Positions 18,299-28,695 of a DNA stretch of 29,714 nt are shown here, in pieces. The notes below the pieces were generated by a model. It saw nothing but the letters and a program-made list of their open reading frames with translations. It ran no database searches and had not been told where the DNA came from. This DNA is from Brachionus plicatilis. Its lineage: Eukaryota; Rotifera; Eurotatoria; Ploima; Brachionidae. Position 1 is the stretch's first letter. Every line of letters begins with the position of its first letter. The stretch spans positions 1-29,714 of the forward strand of contig QEOQ01000355.1 in NCBI GenBank assembly GCA_010279815.1, written 5' to 3'. The position numbers and the translations under genes are program-made.

Positions 18299-18796
18299 TT
18301 TAAGTTGAAAAGAAAATCTTTTTTAATTTTCTTTGAATTTAAAGCCTTGGCGGATTTAGTCGATTTAAAATCTAGACCATAAATCAGACAAATCGAAATT
18401 TTGATTAAATTTAAATCGATTTTAAGTAAATTTATGTAGCGAACAATTAAGTGAAAAAATGTGTCGTACTGTGTTTGCTTTGATATCTATTCTTAATTAT
18501 TATTTAAATTGAATGGCTAAGTGCTAATTTATTCTATCTACAGATAAGGTGTTGATGTTTGCCCAGAGAAGAGAAAATGAGGCTTATTTGCCCTGGACTG
18601 GTTGGAAACTAGGCCTAGTTTTTAATTATCAAAAATTAGCTCAGTGCGCTCGGGCCATTTAAAAGCATAATTTTATCTATTCAAAATAATTAATCCAAAA
18701 ATAAATTTTTAAACTATTTTATTAAGAAATAATAATAAAAAAAAGAAGAAGAAAATTCGACTAGTTAAAAAAATGAAATAATCTGAGAGATTAGGC
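18299..18796. other. Spacer between the tandem paralogues
   Basis: Should contain the gene A promoter and the gene B 3' UTR. A GC-richer patch at about 18540-18660 carries a plus-strand 35-codon ATG frame at 18555-18662 (MFAQRRENEAYLPWTGWKLG, then a stop after CARAI), preceded by CTATCTACAG, an acceptor-like site. It may be an orphan exon, an antisense small ORF or just promoter sequence. Confidence 0.3.
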
Positions 18797-19443
18797 TTAG
18801 ACAAATTCGGCAAGTTGTTTTCTCAAATTGCCAAAGTTGTTCTTGTCGTAGTTGAGACTTGGCTTCATGGAAAAATTTTTGGCCAACAAATGGTTTGTGC
18901 TGTCGCTCGAATAGGACGAGCTCACCGAACATCCGCGCAAATTCTCCAAGCTGCTGCTCGCGACCAGCACTGATGGCGAGTAGCGGGTGTACGCTTTGTT
19001 GAGCTTGCGGAACAAAAATATCACCAGAGCTGTCAAAAAAATTTAAATTAGAAAAAAAAAAATTTGGAAAAAATTTTTTGTTTGTAGTCACCCATGAACA
19101 TAAAAAATGCTATTAGGATGGCAGCTACTTGCCATATCCTCAGACTGCCCAGAAATTCCAGCTGGGTGTCAGTGCTCAACAAAGTCTGTGGCTCTGTGTC
19201 CGCGGACACGAACAGCTGGTTTATGTTTCCGTGTCGAAAATTTCTCTTGTACAAAAATGGATTTTCCAATCTGTCATACTCGAGTATTTTTGTGTCAAAC
19301 TCGTTTTCAGTATTTGAGTGAAAGTTGTTTGTTTGAGGACGATTTTGCATCTCCTCCAGCAGTCTTATGATATTGTCGTAGCTTTTTGAGCTCTCTTCCT
19401 CTTCGTTCATGTTGAGAAAAAAATTCTTATAAAACTGCTGCAT
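18797..19443 (-). CDS. Tandem membrane-protein gene B: paralogue of gene A, unknown family
   Basis: Two exons: 19443-19092 and 19029-18797, with a 62-nt intron (ATGG|GTGACT ... TTGACAG|CT), phase 1; the joined frame closes at 194 residues. The N-terminal 100 residues are acidic and Asn/Gln-rich without a signal peptide; a second Met at codon 12 could be the start. The transmembrane helix begins LRIWQVAAILIAFFMFM and, across the intron, continues ALVIFLFRKL. From Trp-Gln to the splice point is 12 residues in both genes, and the intron phase is the same. The tail is Ser/Asn-rich with scattered Lys/Arg and shares a weak Asn-Leu-x-x-Cys...Ser-Asp-x-Thr-Asn pattern with gene A. The family is unrecognised. 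Confidence 0.75.
19030..19091 (-). other. Phase-1 intron of gene B
   Basis: GT-AG, 62 nt, T-rich before TTGACAG. It interrupts the membrane helix at the same residue and phase as in gene A, which supports descent from one duplicated ancestor. Confidence 0.8.
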
Positions 19444-21396
19444 AGTGATTACAAATTTTATTACTTTGCTCTAAAAAAATAAAAAAAAAAAAAAAGTTAA
19501 ATTAAAATTAAAAATCAGGTCATTTGATTAACATTCTAAATAGGCATATCGATTTAACCTGTTTAGCAGAAATAGTATCCGATTAAAAGCCATTTTATGA
19601 ATCTTGAGAGGATACTATTAAAAAAAAGTGTTTGAATATTCAAGTCCAATAAGCCTGTCATTAGAAAAAAAAGTACTAAAAAGTCCAATTGATCTAAATG
19701 TCTAGCATTATTTTTTTTTTTTTTTGAATTTTCTTTTTTAAAAACTTGGCCAAATAATAAGTTATCCATTTTTTCTTGGATATCTTTAAAATGACCTTTA
19801 GAGTAGCAAAAATTTAAATAACAATTTTAATTAAATTTAAATGACCCATTTTTCTTTATAAAAAAAAATAAAACTATTACATTTAATTTAATGCACCTAA
19901 TATGTGTCTAAAATTAGCCAATTTTGGTTATACGGAAGAAATTTTTTTTCAAACGACTTGAAAAACTAATTTTAATTTTAAATTAGTGGCTCATAATTCT
20001 CGATTAATTTATTTAAAAAAAAATAAAAAATAAAAACTACAAAAAATAGTAGTTTTTTATTGCGGAAAAAAAATTTAGTTTGTATCAATGTGTTACAGTT
20101 CAAATGTTTTCGCATACTTTTGATAATCTAACAAAACTACGATTATTTTTGTTAATTAATTTATTGGAAAATAAAAATATCTAAAATCTAATAATTTACT
20201 TTGTTTATCCCAAAAAAAAATTATAAATAGACAGAGCTCTATTTTTTAAATAGTGGTATTAAATAAATAAAGGTCTGCTCAGACATTCAATTGATAAAAA
20301 GGTTTATAAATAAACAAATGAATGTACAGCCATTCACCACTGCCTCAAATTAAAAAAAATTAATTTGTGATATTATGTGAAAAGAGAGCGATTTAAATAA
20401 TAATATTCAAATTTGGGTATCCTTTATCCAAAAGTCATTTTTAAAATAAACAAAATTTGAGAGTCATTTGACTTGAATTGTAAAAAAGTTTGCAATAGGT
20501 AAAACTATTTGAAGAATTTCTCTTATGGACACTTTAGCACGGTAAGCTATTTTCACTCCAAAGTAGTAGCTATTTTTTATTACGAGGAAAAGCCTAAAAC
20601 AAAACCTTTTGTTTACCTAATCTAATTCTTATTCAAGTTAATTTTTAGGCTTTAATTAACGCGTAATTTTGGATTAGGAATTTAAATTAATTTGGGGATA
20701 CGGTGTATAAATGGGTCAAGCTAAGGAAATGGTCAACAAAAAACATGGCAAATATTTTTATTTTTCAGCAAGAATACTTTTAGGAATCAAGTAATTTTTT
20801 TGGTGTGATTAAATTCAATTTCCGCTTTTTAGAAAATTTTCTCTAAAATAATAAATCTTTCAAGTCAAATATTTGCAACCGGTTTTGTATTCATTTAACG
20901 AGAATTTTGGCAATTAATTTTTTTTTTTTTAAATATAAAGGTAATTGGCATTCAAACGCCGAAGCAACACCAAAAATTTATTATTATAATTTTAGATATA
21001 GAAAATAAATTTTGAGCATTTAGCTAGTCAAAAAATTTAAAGAATAACTTAAACAGAACATTAAATTCACATTATGTGCTCATTTTAGTCTAAAATATGC
21101 TGTAACTTTTACTAGATAAAAAAAGTTGTCTCTTACAATATATTTTTCCAGAAATGATTTTTTTAATTAAAATTTTTTAGCTTAACTTTTTGAATTTAAA
21201 AGCCAAAATTGTTCATAGATATGTTGCATTTATTTTATTGATGATCGCAATTATCATTCTCTTAGATAATCTTCGAACAAGTTATGCATTACTAATAACT
21301 ATTGAATTATTCATAAACTATTTTCTAAGCATTAGATCCTTGATTTATTAATTTTGTTTAGCAATTATTAAAAATTTTGTGTAATTTTATTTTTTA
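19444..21396. other. AT-rich intergenic DNA
   Basis: About 2 kb with no convincing gene. A 68-codon minus-strand frame at 19563-19769 depends on A/T runs. A 19-nt word at 20406-20424 recurs exactly at 22523-22541. The last four bases of a TTTTTTAG acceptor-like site lie just before the GST start codon, hinting at a 5'-UTR intron. Confidence 0.5.
20406..20424 (+). repeat. 19-nt word repeated at 22523-22541
   Basis: TTCAAATTTGGGTATCCTT occurs twice in the window, flanking the GST gene in direct orientation. Flanks show only weak further similarity. It could be the end of a decayed dispersed repeat. Confidence 0.4.
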
Positions 21397-21397
21397 G

Positions 21398-22116
<719 letters not shown>

Positions 22117-22154
22117 GCAGATAGTTTTTTTCTTGGTTTATTTTTGATAATAAA

Positions 22155-22887
22155 GTAATTTAAAAATATTTTTAATTATTTTTTATTTGCGAAAAAATTT
22201 AAATGAATGGAAATTTTTTAGTAATTAATTCATTTTAAAAAATCATGAGTTTTAAATTATTTATTGATTTGTTTCAAAAAAACTGCTAGGATAATGGGAA
22301 TTAAAAATAAAAAGAAAATTTAGGTTTTTAATCAAAATTTAATGATCATAATCAAAATTTGTTAATATATAAGTAATTTTAAAATATTTATTAGTTATAA
22401 AATTTATTGCAGAAGCATTATTTTATAGTAAACATTCGATAATTAACTTAAATTTTATTTCTGCAGAACACCGCAAAAAATTTATTAAAAATTATTTATA
22501 ATACTTCGTTCTGGTTTAAATTTTCAAATTTGGGTATCCTTCATAAAAAATATGACCCTGCTTAAAAAATACTAAAATACCTATTTCTAAAAAACAATTC
22601 TGGAAGATGGTCAGTAAATTAGCCATATTTAAAATCAAGTAAATAATAAAATGAAAAAACAGAATTAAATTTTCCATTTTTTTTTTATTAAAAATTTCGA
22701 AATTTTTCAATTTCAATTTAAATTCAAAATTTTTTATTTGATTTTTTTGCCACCATACTTTGAAAAGAAATTAAATGTCACGGACCATTTAGATATTCAT
22801 TTGTACTTCAATATTTTTTTAATTAAAAAAAAATTTAATATTTCAAGATTTTTTATTGATCAATTTAAAACAAAAAAATTCTTAAAT
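22155..22887. other. Convergent intergenic region
   Basis: Lies between the 3' ends of GST (+) and DAP (-). AT-rich with no gene-like frame. Holds the second copy of the 19-nt repeat word at 22523-22541. Confidence 0.5.
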
Positions 22888-23315
22888 TTATCGATTTGGA
22901 AATCGTGATATTTCATTGAATGATTTTGGTTGAAAGATGTAGGAAATTGGCTGGGAATGAGAGAGAGGATTTTTTCCCATTGTGCATGGTTTGTCTTCGT
23001 GGAACGATTTAACAGCCGCAGTTGGATAAGCATCCTTAGCTTCAATGAGCTGTCCATTCACCATTACACTCAACTTGTTGTCCTTTGACAAAATCAATGA
23101 GCGACTATGGAAAAAAAAAATATTATTTTTTTCTAAGCAATTTATCGAGCCAACTTGTTAGTTTCCACAAATTCTCTCGGTGGTATGGGCAGTTTCCGAG
23201 TGGATTTCTCCTCAGTCAAGCTTACCGGATGATACGGTTTGCTAACTCTCATTCCACCGACAAGCATTGCCGGCGAATGTCCGGGAATATTTATTTTCTC
23301 TTCTCTGTCAGACAT
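22888..23315 (-). CDS. DAP: Death-associated protein 1 (DAP) homologue, two exons
   Basis: Exon 1 is 23315-23155 and exon 2 is 23104-22888, with a 50-nt intron (AACAA|GTTGGC ... CCATAG|TCGC); the joined frame closes at 125 residues against 102 in human DAP. The N-terminus carries GHSPAMLVGGMRVSKPYHP, matching the GHPPAVKAGGMRI motif, and the C-terminal part carries AKDAYPTAAVKSFHEDKP and a Pro/Gln-rich end, matching the KDFPPAAAQVAHQKP block of vertebrate DAP. DAP is a small, disordered, Pro-rich protein linked to negative regulation of autophagy downstream of mTOR and, in eggs, to dormant ribosomes. The donor is non-canonical after GT (GTTGGC); a stronger GTAAGC donor after codon 30 gives the wrong frame. 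The exon-1/exon-2 junction is therefore the least certain part. Confidence 0.85.
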
Positions 23316-23518
23316 TTAACAAGAAATATATTTTATTCAAAAAAATTTTAAAACAAAGTTTATTTAAAAAAAAATGGAATCTTTTAAATTCCATCTATCC
23401 TCAGCAGGACAAAATTAGCTCAGAATTTTGCTTTTACCATTCCTCAAAATGCAATAAAATTTAAGTCTAAATAAAAACTGCTAGAAAAGAATGTTAAAAA
23501 ATTGAAAAAAAAAATTTA

Positions 23519-25783
23519 TTAGTTTAAATTTGGCATCAGTTCGAGGCACAGTATTCGGCATGCATCCTGCTGTATGCTGTTAATGCATTGCGAAGTCTTT
23601 AAATTCCAAAGCTTCACTTCTCCACTAGATGAGACACTGACTAATTTTTCACCATTAAAACACTTTATTTGTGTTATCTCACTGGAATGACCACTTAGTG
23701 TGGCAAAAATTTGCTTATCATCCAAGCTGAGACCGTAAATATTCAAATCACAGGAATAAAAAATGCGGTTCTGGTCAACCATGAGCGCATTTTTGAGCAA
23801 AATGTCATAATCCAAATAGTCAAAATTAAATCCAAAGCCAGCTTTAACTTGATAGGAATTCAAATCCCAAATTTTAAAAGTCCGATGACTTGAAGCGCTT
23901 ATAAAGCTCATGTCATCAATTGGGTGCACAAAATTCACTGATGTTTCGTGTGCATGCAAAACTTTGTGACAACTATCTCTGCTCAAATCCCAGAACCTAA
24001 TTGTCTTATCCGCGGAAGCGGTAACCAGCCATGATTTAATAACTTCAAAACAATTGATTCTACCCTCATGGCCATGTAAATAGGCAACACACGCTGAACT
24101 GACCAGATCCCATTTTTTTACCACATTGTCTCTACCAACACTAACCAAAATTGTATCAGTAAAAAGCTTGATAATGTGCGGACTATTGTTAGTGTCACAT
24201 AAAATTTTAACACAACTCCCAGTCTCCAAGTCCCATTGTTTAATTGTACCATCCGCAGAGCAACTAAATAAATTTGCGTCCGAGCCAAACTCCAAGCCGG
24301 ACACCTCGGCCTTGTGAGCCTCCAAAGACATGCATACTTTTCCTGCTAACAAATCGACCAGATCTATCTTTCCAGCTGCATTTCCGACACCCACTAGACA
24401 AACATCTTTAAAATGAGCCAAAGTTCTGCCCAATTTTTTTTCTCTATTCAAAATAGAAATTTTTTTTTCTAAAGAATTAATTTTGTTTAAATTGGACAAA
24501 ATCACACTCTGAAGTTCATCTAGAATAAATTGTTTCATTCTTTTGTCAGCTAGATCGAACGGGCTTCTAGATTCTGCATTTTTTTGATTTATATCAGCTC
24601 CTTTTTTGACTAGATGGCCTATTATTTTTCTATTGCCAACTCGGACCGCAGAATGTAAACAATTTTCATGATTTATGTCCAAATGGTTTACGTTCAGTCC
24701 ACTTTTGTTCAGCAAATAAATGACCAAGTTTAAATTGGCGTTTTTGCACGCAAAAAAAAGAACTGTTCTTGACTTGGCACATGGCATGTTCAGATAGCTG
24801 GGCTCCAAGTCAATTATTTTGTCAAATAAATGAAAATTGTTGGGATACAAATCGATGGCTATTTGAAGTGGCGAAATGCTTTTGGTCCCATTGCCAAGCT
24901 TTTGCATGATTAAATTAAAAATTCTTAAACTTTGGTTCTTGATGGCGTAATAAAAACAATTTAGGCCGCTTGAATCAATTGAATTGATGTCGGCGTTGAA
25001 TGTCACCAAAACATCGAACAGATCCTCTTTATTGCACCGGGCTGCCTTGACTATCAAAAGGTTCTTTTGTTCCAGAAGAAAATTATTTTGAACAAGATAA
25101 GCATGAATGCTTTGTTTGTCTTCAATAGAGAAAATAGCATTTGCCAAATCCAAAGGATTTGAGTTGATTAGATAAGAGTTGAAATTTTTGAGAAGAAAAT
25201 TTGCTTTTTTTTCAGAATTTTTCTTTTGATAGGTATTGATGAGATCCTTGAGATACAAGGGCTTCCAGTTTGGTGGCGGACAGCGTTTGGATAAGAGATT
25301 TTTTTCGAACAAAAAGTCAAAAATTACTTTTGAAATTTCCACTGAGCCACATTCAGCTGATAGGAAAAAAGCTGAATAGTGTGGTTTTTCGCCAAAATTT
25401 TCGGTAAAATACCTGTAATCATTAAGTGATGACACTTGAGCTTTAATTGCATTTAAATTCTTGTCCAGAATAAGATTTTTGATTTTATCATGCAATTTTT
25501 TAATAAAATAGACTTCGTTTTGAGCGATTAAATCAGAGTTTTTGCTCAAAAAATCATCAATTATTTTTTTCAGTGATTTGTTAGGTCGGAGGGTTTTGTC
25601 GAGCAGAAATTGGCGAGTCAATGGCTCGCTTGAATTGGATTCAAACCATTTTTCTATGGCCTCTTTCTCGTATGTATGACAATTGATGGTGTCAACCGGG
25701 TTAGCCATTATCTGCTGGGTGATCGGGCATCTTAGATTGTGGGAATCTTGTTCAAAATTTTTAATCAAAGATATTATTTCCAT
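23519..25783 (-). CDS. U-box / ankyrin-repeat / WD40 fusion protein
   Basis: A 754-residue protein on one exon, started at the ATG at 25783-25781; the four codons upstream begin with TTG. Residues about 15-88 are a U-box (LRCPITQQIMANPVDTINCH, YEKEAIEKWF, then TLRPNKSLKKIIDDF), so it should act as an E3 ubiquitin ligase. About 130-225 is helical and unassigned. About 240-420 holds ankyrin repeats (for example ENCLHSAVRVGNRKIIGHLV and KKGADINQ). A short coiled coil at about 430-450 leads to a WD40 propeller at about 455-750 with clear blades such as LFSCSADGTIKQWD and LVTASADKTIRFWD. Propeller and ankyrins would select substrates. The U-box, coiled coil, WD40 order resembles PRP19, but the ankyrins and the rest do not. 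It is intronless, unlike its neighbours. Confidence 0.9.
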   Translation of the reverse strand: MEIISLIKNFEQDSHNLRCPITQQIMANPVDTINCHTYEKEAIEKWFESNSSEPLTRQFLLDKTLRPNKSLKKIIDDFLSKNSDLIAQNEVYFIKKLHDKIKNLILDKNLNAIKAQVSSLNDYRYFTENFGEKPHYSAFFLSAECGSVEISKVIFDFLFEKNLLSKRCPPPNWKPLYLKDLINTYQKKNSEKKANFLLKNFNSYLINSNPLDLANAIFSIEDKQSIHAYLVQNNFLLEQKNLLIVKAARCNKEDLFDVLVTFNADINSIDSSGLNCFYYAIKNQSLRIFNLIMQKLGNGTKSISPLQIAIDLYPNNFHLFDKIIDLEPSYLNMPCAKSRTVLFFACKNANLNLVIYLLNKSGLNVNHLDINHENCLHSAVRVGNRKIIGHLVKKGADINQKNAESRSPFDLADKRMKQFILDELQSVILSNLNKINSLEKKISILNREKKLGRTLAHFKDVCLVGVGNAAGKIDLVDLLAGKVCMSLEAHKAEVSGLEFGSDANLFSCSADGTIKQWDLETGSCVKILCDTNNSPHIIKLFTDTILVSVGRDNVVKKWDLVSSACVAYLHGHEGRINCFEVIKSWLVTASADKTIRFWDLSRDSCHKVLHAHETSVNFVHPIDDMSFISASSHRTFKIWDLNSYQVKAGFGFNFDYLDYDILLKNALMVDQNRIFYSCDLNIYGLSLDDKQIFATLSGHSSEITQIKCFNGEKLVSVSSSGEVKLWNLKTSQCINSIQQDACRILCLELMPNLN

Positions 25784-27204
25784 TTTAATTGTCAAAATTT
25801 GAATGTAAATTTAATTTTTTGAATTTTATTTAACAATTTTTTCCAAAAAGTTTATTTGATAATTGATAAAAAATTTAAATTTCGTACGAAATTTTTTTTT
25901 AGATAAGAGTTTAGTGCAAATACTTGAACTGATAATTTTGGGGAATTTTTCTTTTTTTTTTTAACAGCTATCACAAAATAATTAAAATATTTCTACCGAA
26001 AAAATTGATCTAAATCTAAATTTATTTTTAATAAAGAACTAAATTTTCTAAGATTTATACTAAAAATTTTAGAAAAAATTTAGTCTAACTATTCTTTCTT
26101 GAAAAGCTTAAAAAAAGGAAAATTGGTAAAAAATCAATTTTAGGATTATGAATTTAGATATTTATTGAAATAATTAAAAAAAGTAAAATTAAATTTTTAA
26201 AATAAAAGTTGAATTTAAATGCTACAAATCTTGAAAAACAAAAATGATAGATTTATTTTTAAATGATTGTTAATTTTTTTAAGTTTTTTTAAGTGATTTA
26301 GTGTCCAACTATCCGTAGCGAACGACCATAAGTTCACAAGTTAAATTATAATGCAAAAAAAATTCAAAAATAAGTCTCGTACTGATTTTATCTCCACTTA
26401 TTTTATTACGCCTCCAGAATTTCATTAAAAGATATTCTTGGGAATAATAAAATTAAATGATAAGACTAAAATTCAAATAAAACACTTATTAAAATTGAAA
26501 GTTTTTTTATTCAATTATCTCACTTTAAATTGTAACAAATATCTTCATTTTAATTTTATTTAATTACTTAAAGAAAATTTGTCTTTTTTTGGCTAAAAAA
26601 CATTTTTCAATAGATTTTTTTTCCTATTTTTTTTTATTTTTTGAGACAATTATTTAGAACTTGGTGAATTTTTTAATTTTTGAAATAAAATCTAAATAAA
26701 AAATATTTACATTAAAATTTTAATTTAAAATGTAAACTTATAAAGAAGTTTTAATAACTTTTAAAGCAATTGTGTATTATGATTAGATAAAATTAAAATA
26801 AAGAAAAACTTTTAAAAACTAAGCATAATTGATTTTGAAATAAATTTTATTTTTTATTCTCAAAAAATACAGGTAATTGGTATTGACTAAAGTAGTGATT
26901 AATCAAAATTCGTACCTGTATTTATTTGGATATGAATGTCTGATTTGTTTAACAATGATAGAAATTAAATTTCAACTATTCAAATTTAATTTTTAATATT
27001 GGAAAAGTTAAAATAAATTCAACAATAAGTCATCAAAAATCTAATTTTTTAAAATTATTCTAATTTTATCATAATTATATAGATAAAACACAATTAAAAT
27101 AAATTATTTTAGATATGATTACAAATTTCTTAGCTTCCAAACAAACAGATAGCTGAATTAATTTTGATATATTAACAAATAATTGAAGATATACTTTATT
27201 TTAT
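25784..27204. other. AT-rich intergenic DNA
   Basis: About 1.4 kb with no protein-like frame. A GC-richer pocket near 26300-26340 shows no identifiable feature. A short inverted repeat lies at about 26868-26933. Confidence 0.55.
26868..26933. repeat. Short inverted repeat (AAATACAGGTA / TACCTGTATTT)
   Basis: A perfect 11-nt stem flanks about 40 nt of spacer. It could be the ends of a very small element or a chance hairpin; nothing coding lies inside. Confidence 0.45.
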
Positions 27205-27660
27205 AATAATAATGATTAGCTACTGCAAGAAACTTGCGGAAAGACCTTCCATTATATAGGTCTCTTGTTGCACTACATTAAGTTCTTAAACCACAACTAA
27301 ACCAATCTTTATCCAGACTTTTTTCGAAAAGACTCAAGGAATAGTTGCACCAGCACTTCTGTGCTTATCATACTTTTCTATAAAAGAATTCACTGGTTCT
27401 ATGTTAATCACTTCCTCTGGTAGCTTATTCCTCCCATTAACTGTCCTGTTGGTAAAAAGTTTTCTCTCTGACAGCAGTTCTTGGTGGTTTGATCTGAAAG
27501 TCTTCTTTTATGTCCTCAGATCCCTTGTGCAGGTCTTGAAGTGTTGATTGGATTGCAATTTACTAAAGAAGATATCCAGATCACCTGATTTTTTCACTGT
27601 TGTAATTTAATTTAATGAGCTGTCCCCCCTTATTTTTTTTTCGCTTAAGTTGTCAGGCCA
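27205..27660 (-). mobile_element. 5'-truncated, decayed LINE 3' end (CR1/Jockey-like)
   Basis: On the minus strand one frame preserves the C-terminal end of LINE ORF2. LSEKKIRGD (near 27645) matches the usual RRxRGDLI motif, then come FKTCTRDLR, KKTFRSNHQELLSERKLF and TNRTVNGRNKLPEEVINIEP, ending VNSFIEKYDKH and a stop near 27332. Two stops (near 27607 and 27508) break the frame. The block that reads rVvNxWNxLPxxVv is a hallmark of these elements. A 3' UTR of about 110 nt follows with a GACCT...AGGTC stem, and the element ends in an ATTATTATT/A-rich tail near 27205. The polymerase core is absent. Confidence 0.82.
27326..27660 (-). pseudogene. LINE ORF2 C-terminal remnant with two in-frame stops
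   Basis: The single reading frame carrying RGD, TNRTVNGRNKLPEEV and VNSF blocks is broken by TAA codons at about 27607 and 27508. Otherwise it is collinear with no frameshift. It is too short and broken to be functional. Confidence 0.78.
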
Positions 27661-28690
27661 AATACTGCTAATTGATTGTTGTTTTCCAAATTACGAATTG
27701 TGGTCACCAAATTTTAATTTTTTTCCAAAAGTCCAAGTCCAGATTTTAAATTTTTTTTGTTTTAAAAAAAAGTTCAAGTCTGGACTTTAGATCATGCTAA
27801 GCAATGAAAAATGAGAGGAAAAAAATGCTTTGACAGTAGTTGAGAATTAGGCAGAAATTTTTGTGATTTTTCGTTAAATATAATTTTCCTAGAATAATTA
27901 CTTTACATTAATGTAAAAACCGGAATAAAAATTGAAAAAAATGGAAAAAAAATTGACTTTGGGACCTCGGAACTTCGAGTAATCAAGATTAACACAATTT
28001 ATTATTTTAAAAAACTTTAAGAATTTTCTACTCATTATATTCATCTTGAAAAAAAATTGAAAAGTTTTTGGACTTAAGAAAAAAAATCAAAAAAAAAGTC
28101 CGGACTTGCACTTTATTTTGGGACTTTTAAACAACTCTGCATTGAACATAAATTGTTAGATTTACTCAAAGGTTTTTTTTCAGTTTCAGTGATTTTTAAT
28201 TTCTGCTCTGACTCCAATACCTCCAATGTAAGACTCAGATCCTGATACCTCCGTCCAATCTGCCAAATATTATTTGGCAATATTATTTAATTTTAAACTC
28301 AGAATTTTAATAAGTCTAAAGTCAGGTAAAACAGTGTCAAATTTTTTATTTTTTTTCTAATTTTCCATTGTAGATTTATTAAGACACTTTTTATTTCCAA
28401 TTTGTAAAAACTTTTACCAAATCACATGGTACTGAAACTCAAACAAATTTCACATAATTTTCTAATTTATAAATAAAATAAATTCAAAACAACAAAATTC
28501 TATAACTTTGTCTTAAAAATAAGTCTGCAAACGTTCGAATTTTTTCCAAGCAATCCTGTTTAAACAAAGCTGTTTTTGATAATTTTAAAATTAAAAAATA
28601 AACTATTTTGTAAATGTTTGTATATTAATTAAATAAAAATATTTTTTAAAAAAATTCTAATTTATTTTGAATATTATTTTGGCAAAAAAA
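27661..28690. other. AT-rich DNA with inverted GTCCGGACTT-type repeats
   Basis: AAAGTTCAAGTCTGGACTTT (about 27769-27788) has an inverted partner at about 28095-28115 (AAAGTCCGGACTTGCACTTT), and further GTCCAAGTCCAG / GGGACTTTTAAAC sequence lies beside each arm, suggesting a roughly 380-bp terminal-inverted-repeat element at about 27735-28130. A GCCAAATATTATTTGGC hairpin lies at about 28261-28277. No protein-like frame. Confidence 0.4.
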
Positions 28691-28695
28691 AAAAT

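Noticed and set aside
17797..18382. 113-codon plus-strand frames antisense to gene A
   Set aside because: They span the intron of gene A without any splice logic and lack domains; they are shadows of the coding minus strand.
19094..19370. Plus-strand frames antisense to gene B exon 1
   Set aside because: Shadow frames; the minus strand gives the helix and intron shared with gene A.
19563..19769. 68-codon minus-strand frame with a hydrophobic stretch
   Set aside because: A run of Lys codons from a poly-A tract and Phe/Leu-rich remainder; no poly(A) or splice context and no resemblance to the adjacent membrane paralogues.
22516..22716. 66-codon minus-strand frame
   Set aside because: Phe/Ile/Asn-rich A/T translation between two convergent genes; no support.
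23225..23231. Strong GTAAGC donor after codon 30 of DAP
   Set aside because: It is phase 0 and joining it to the CCATAG acceptor puts exon 2 in the wrong frame, losing the conserved DAP C-terminal block; the weaker AA|GTTGGC donor keeps the family match.
25784..25795. Four extra codons upstream of the U-box protein ATG
   Set aside because: They begin with TTG, not a usual eukaryotic start; the first ATG at 25783 already gives a complete U-box.
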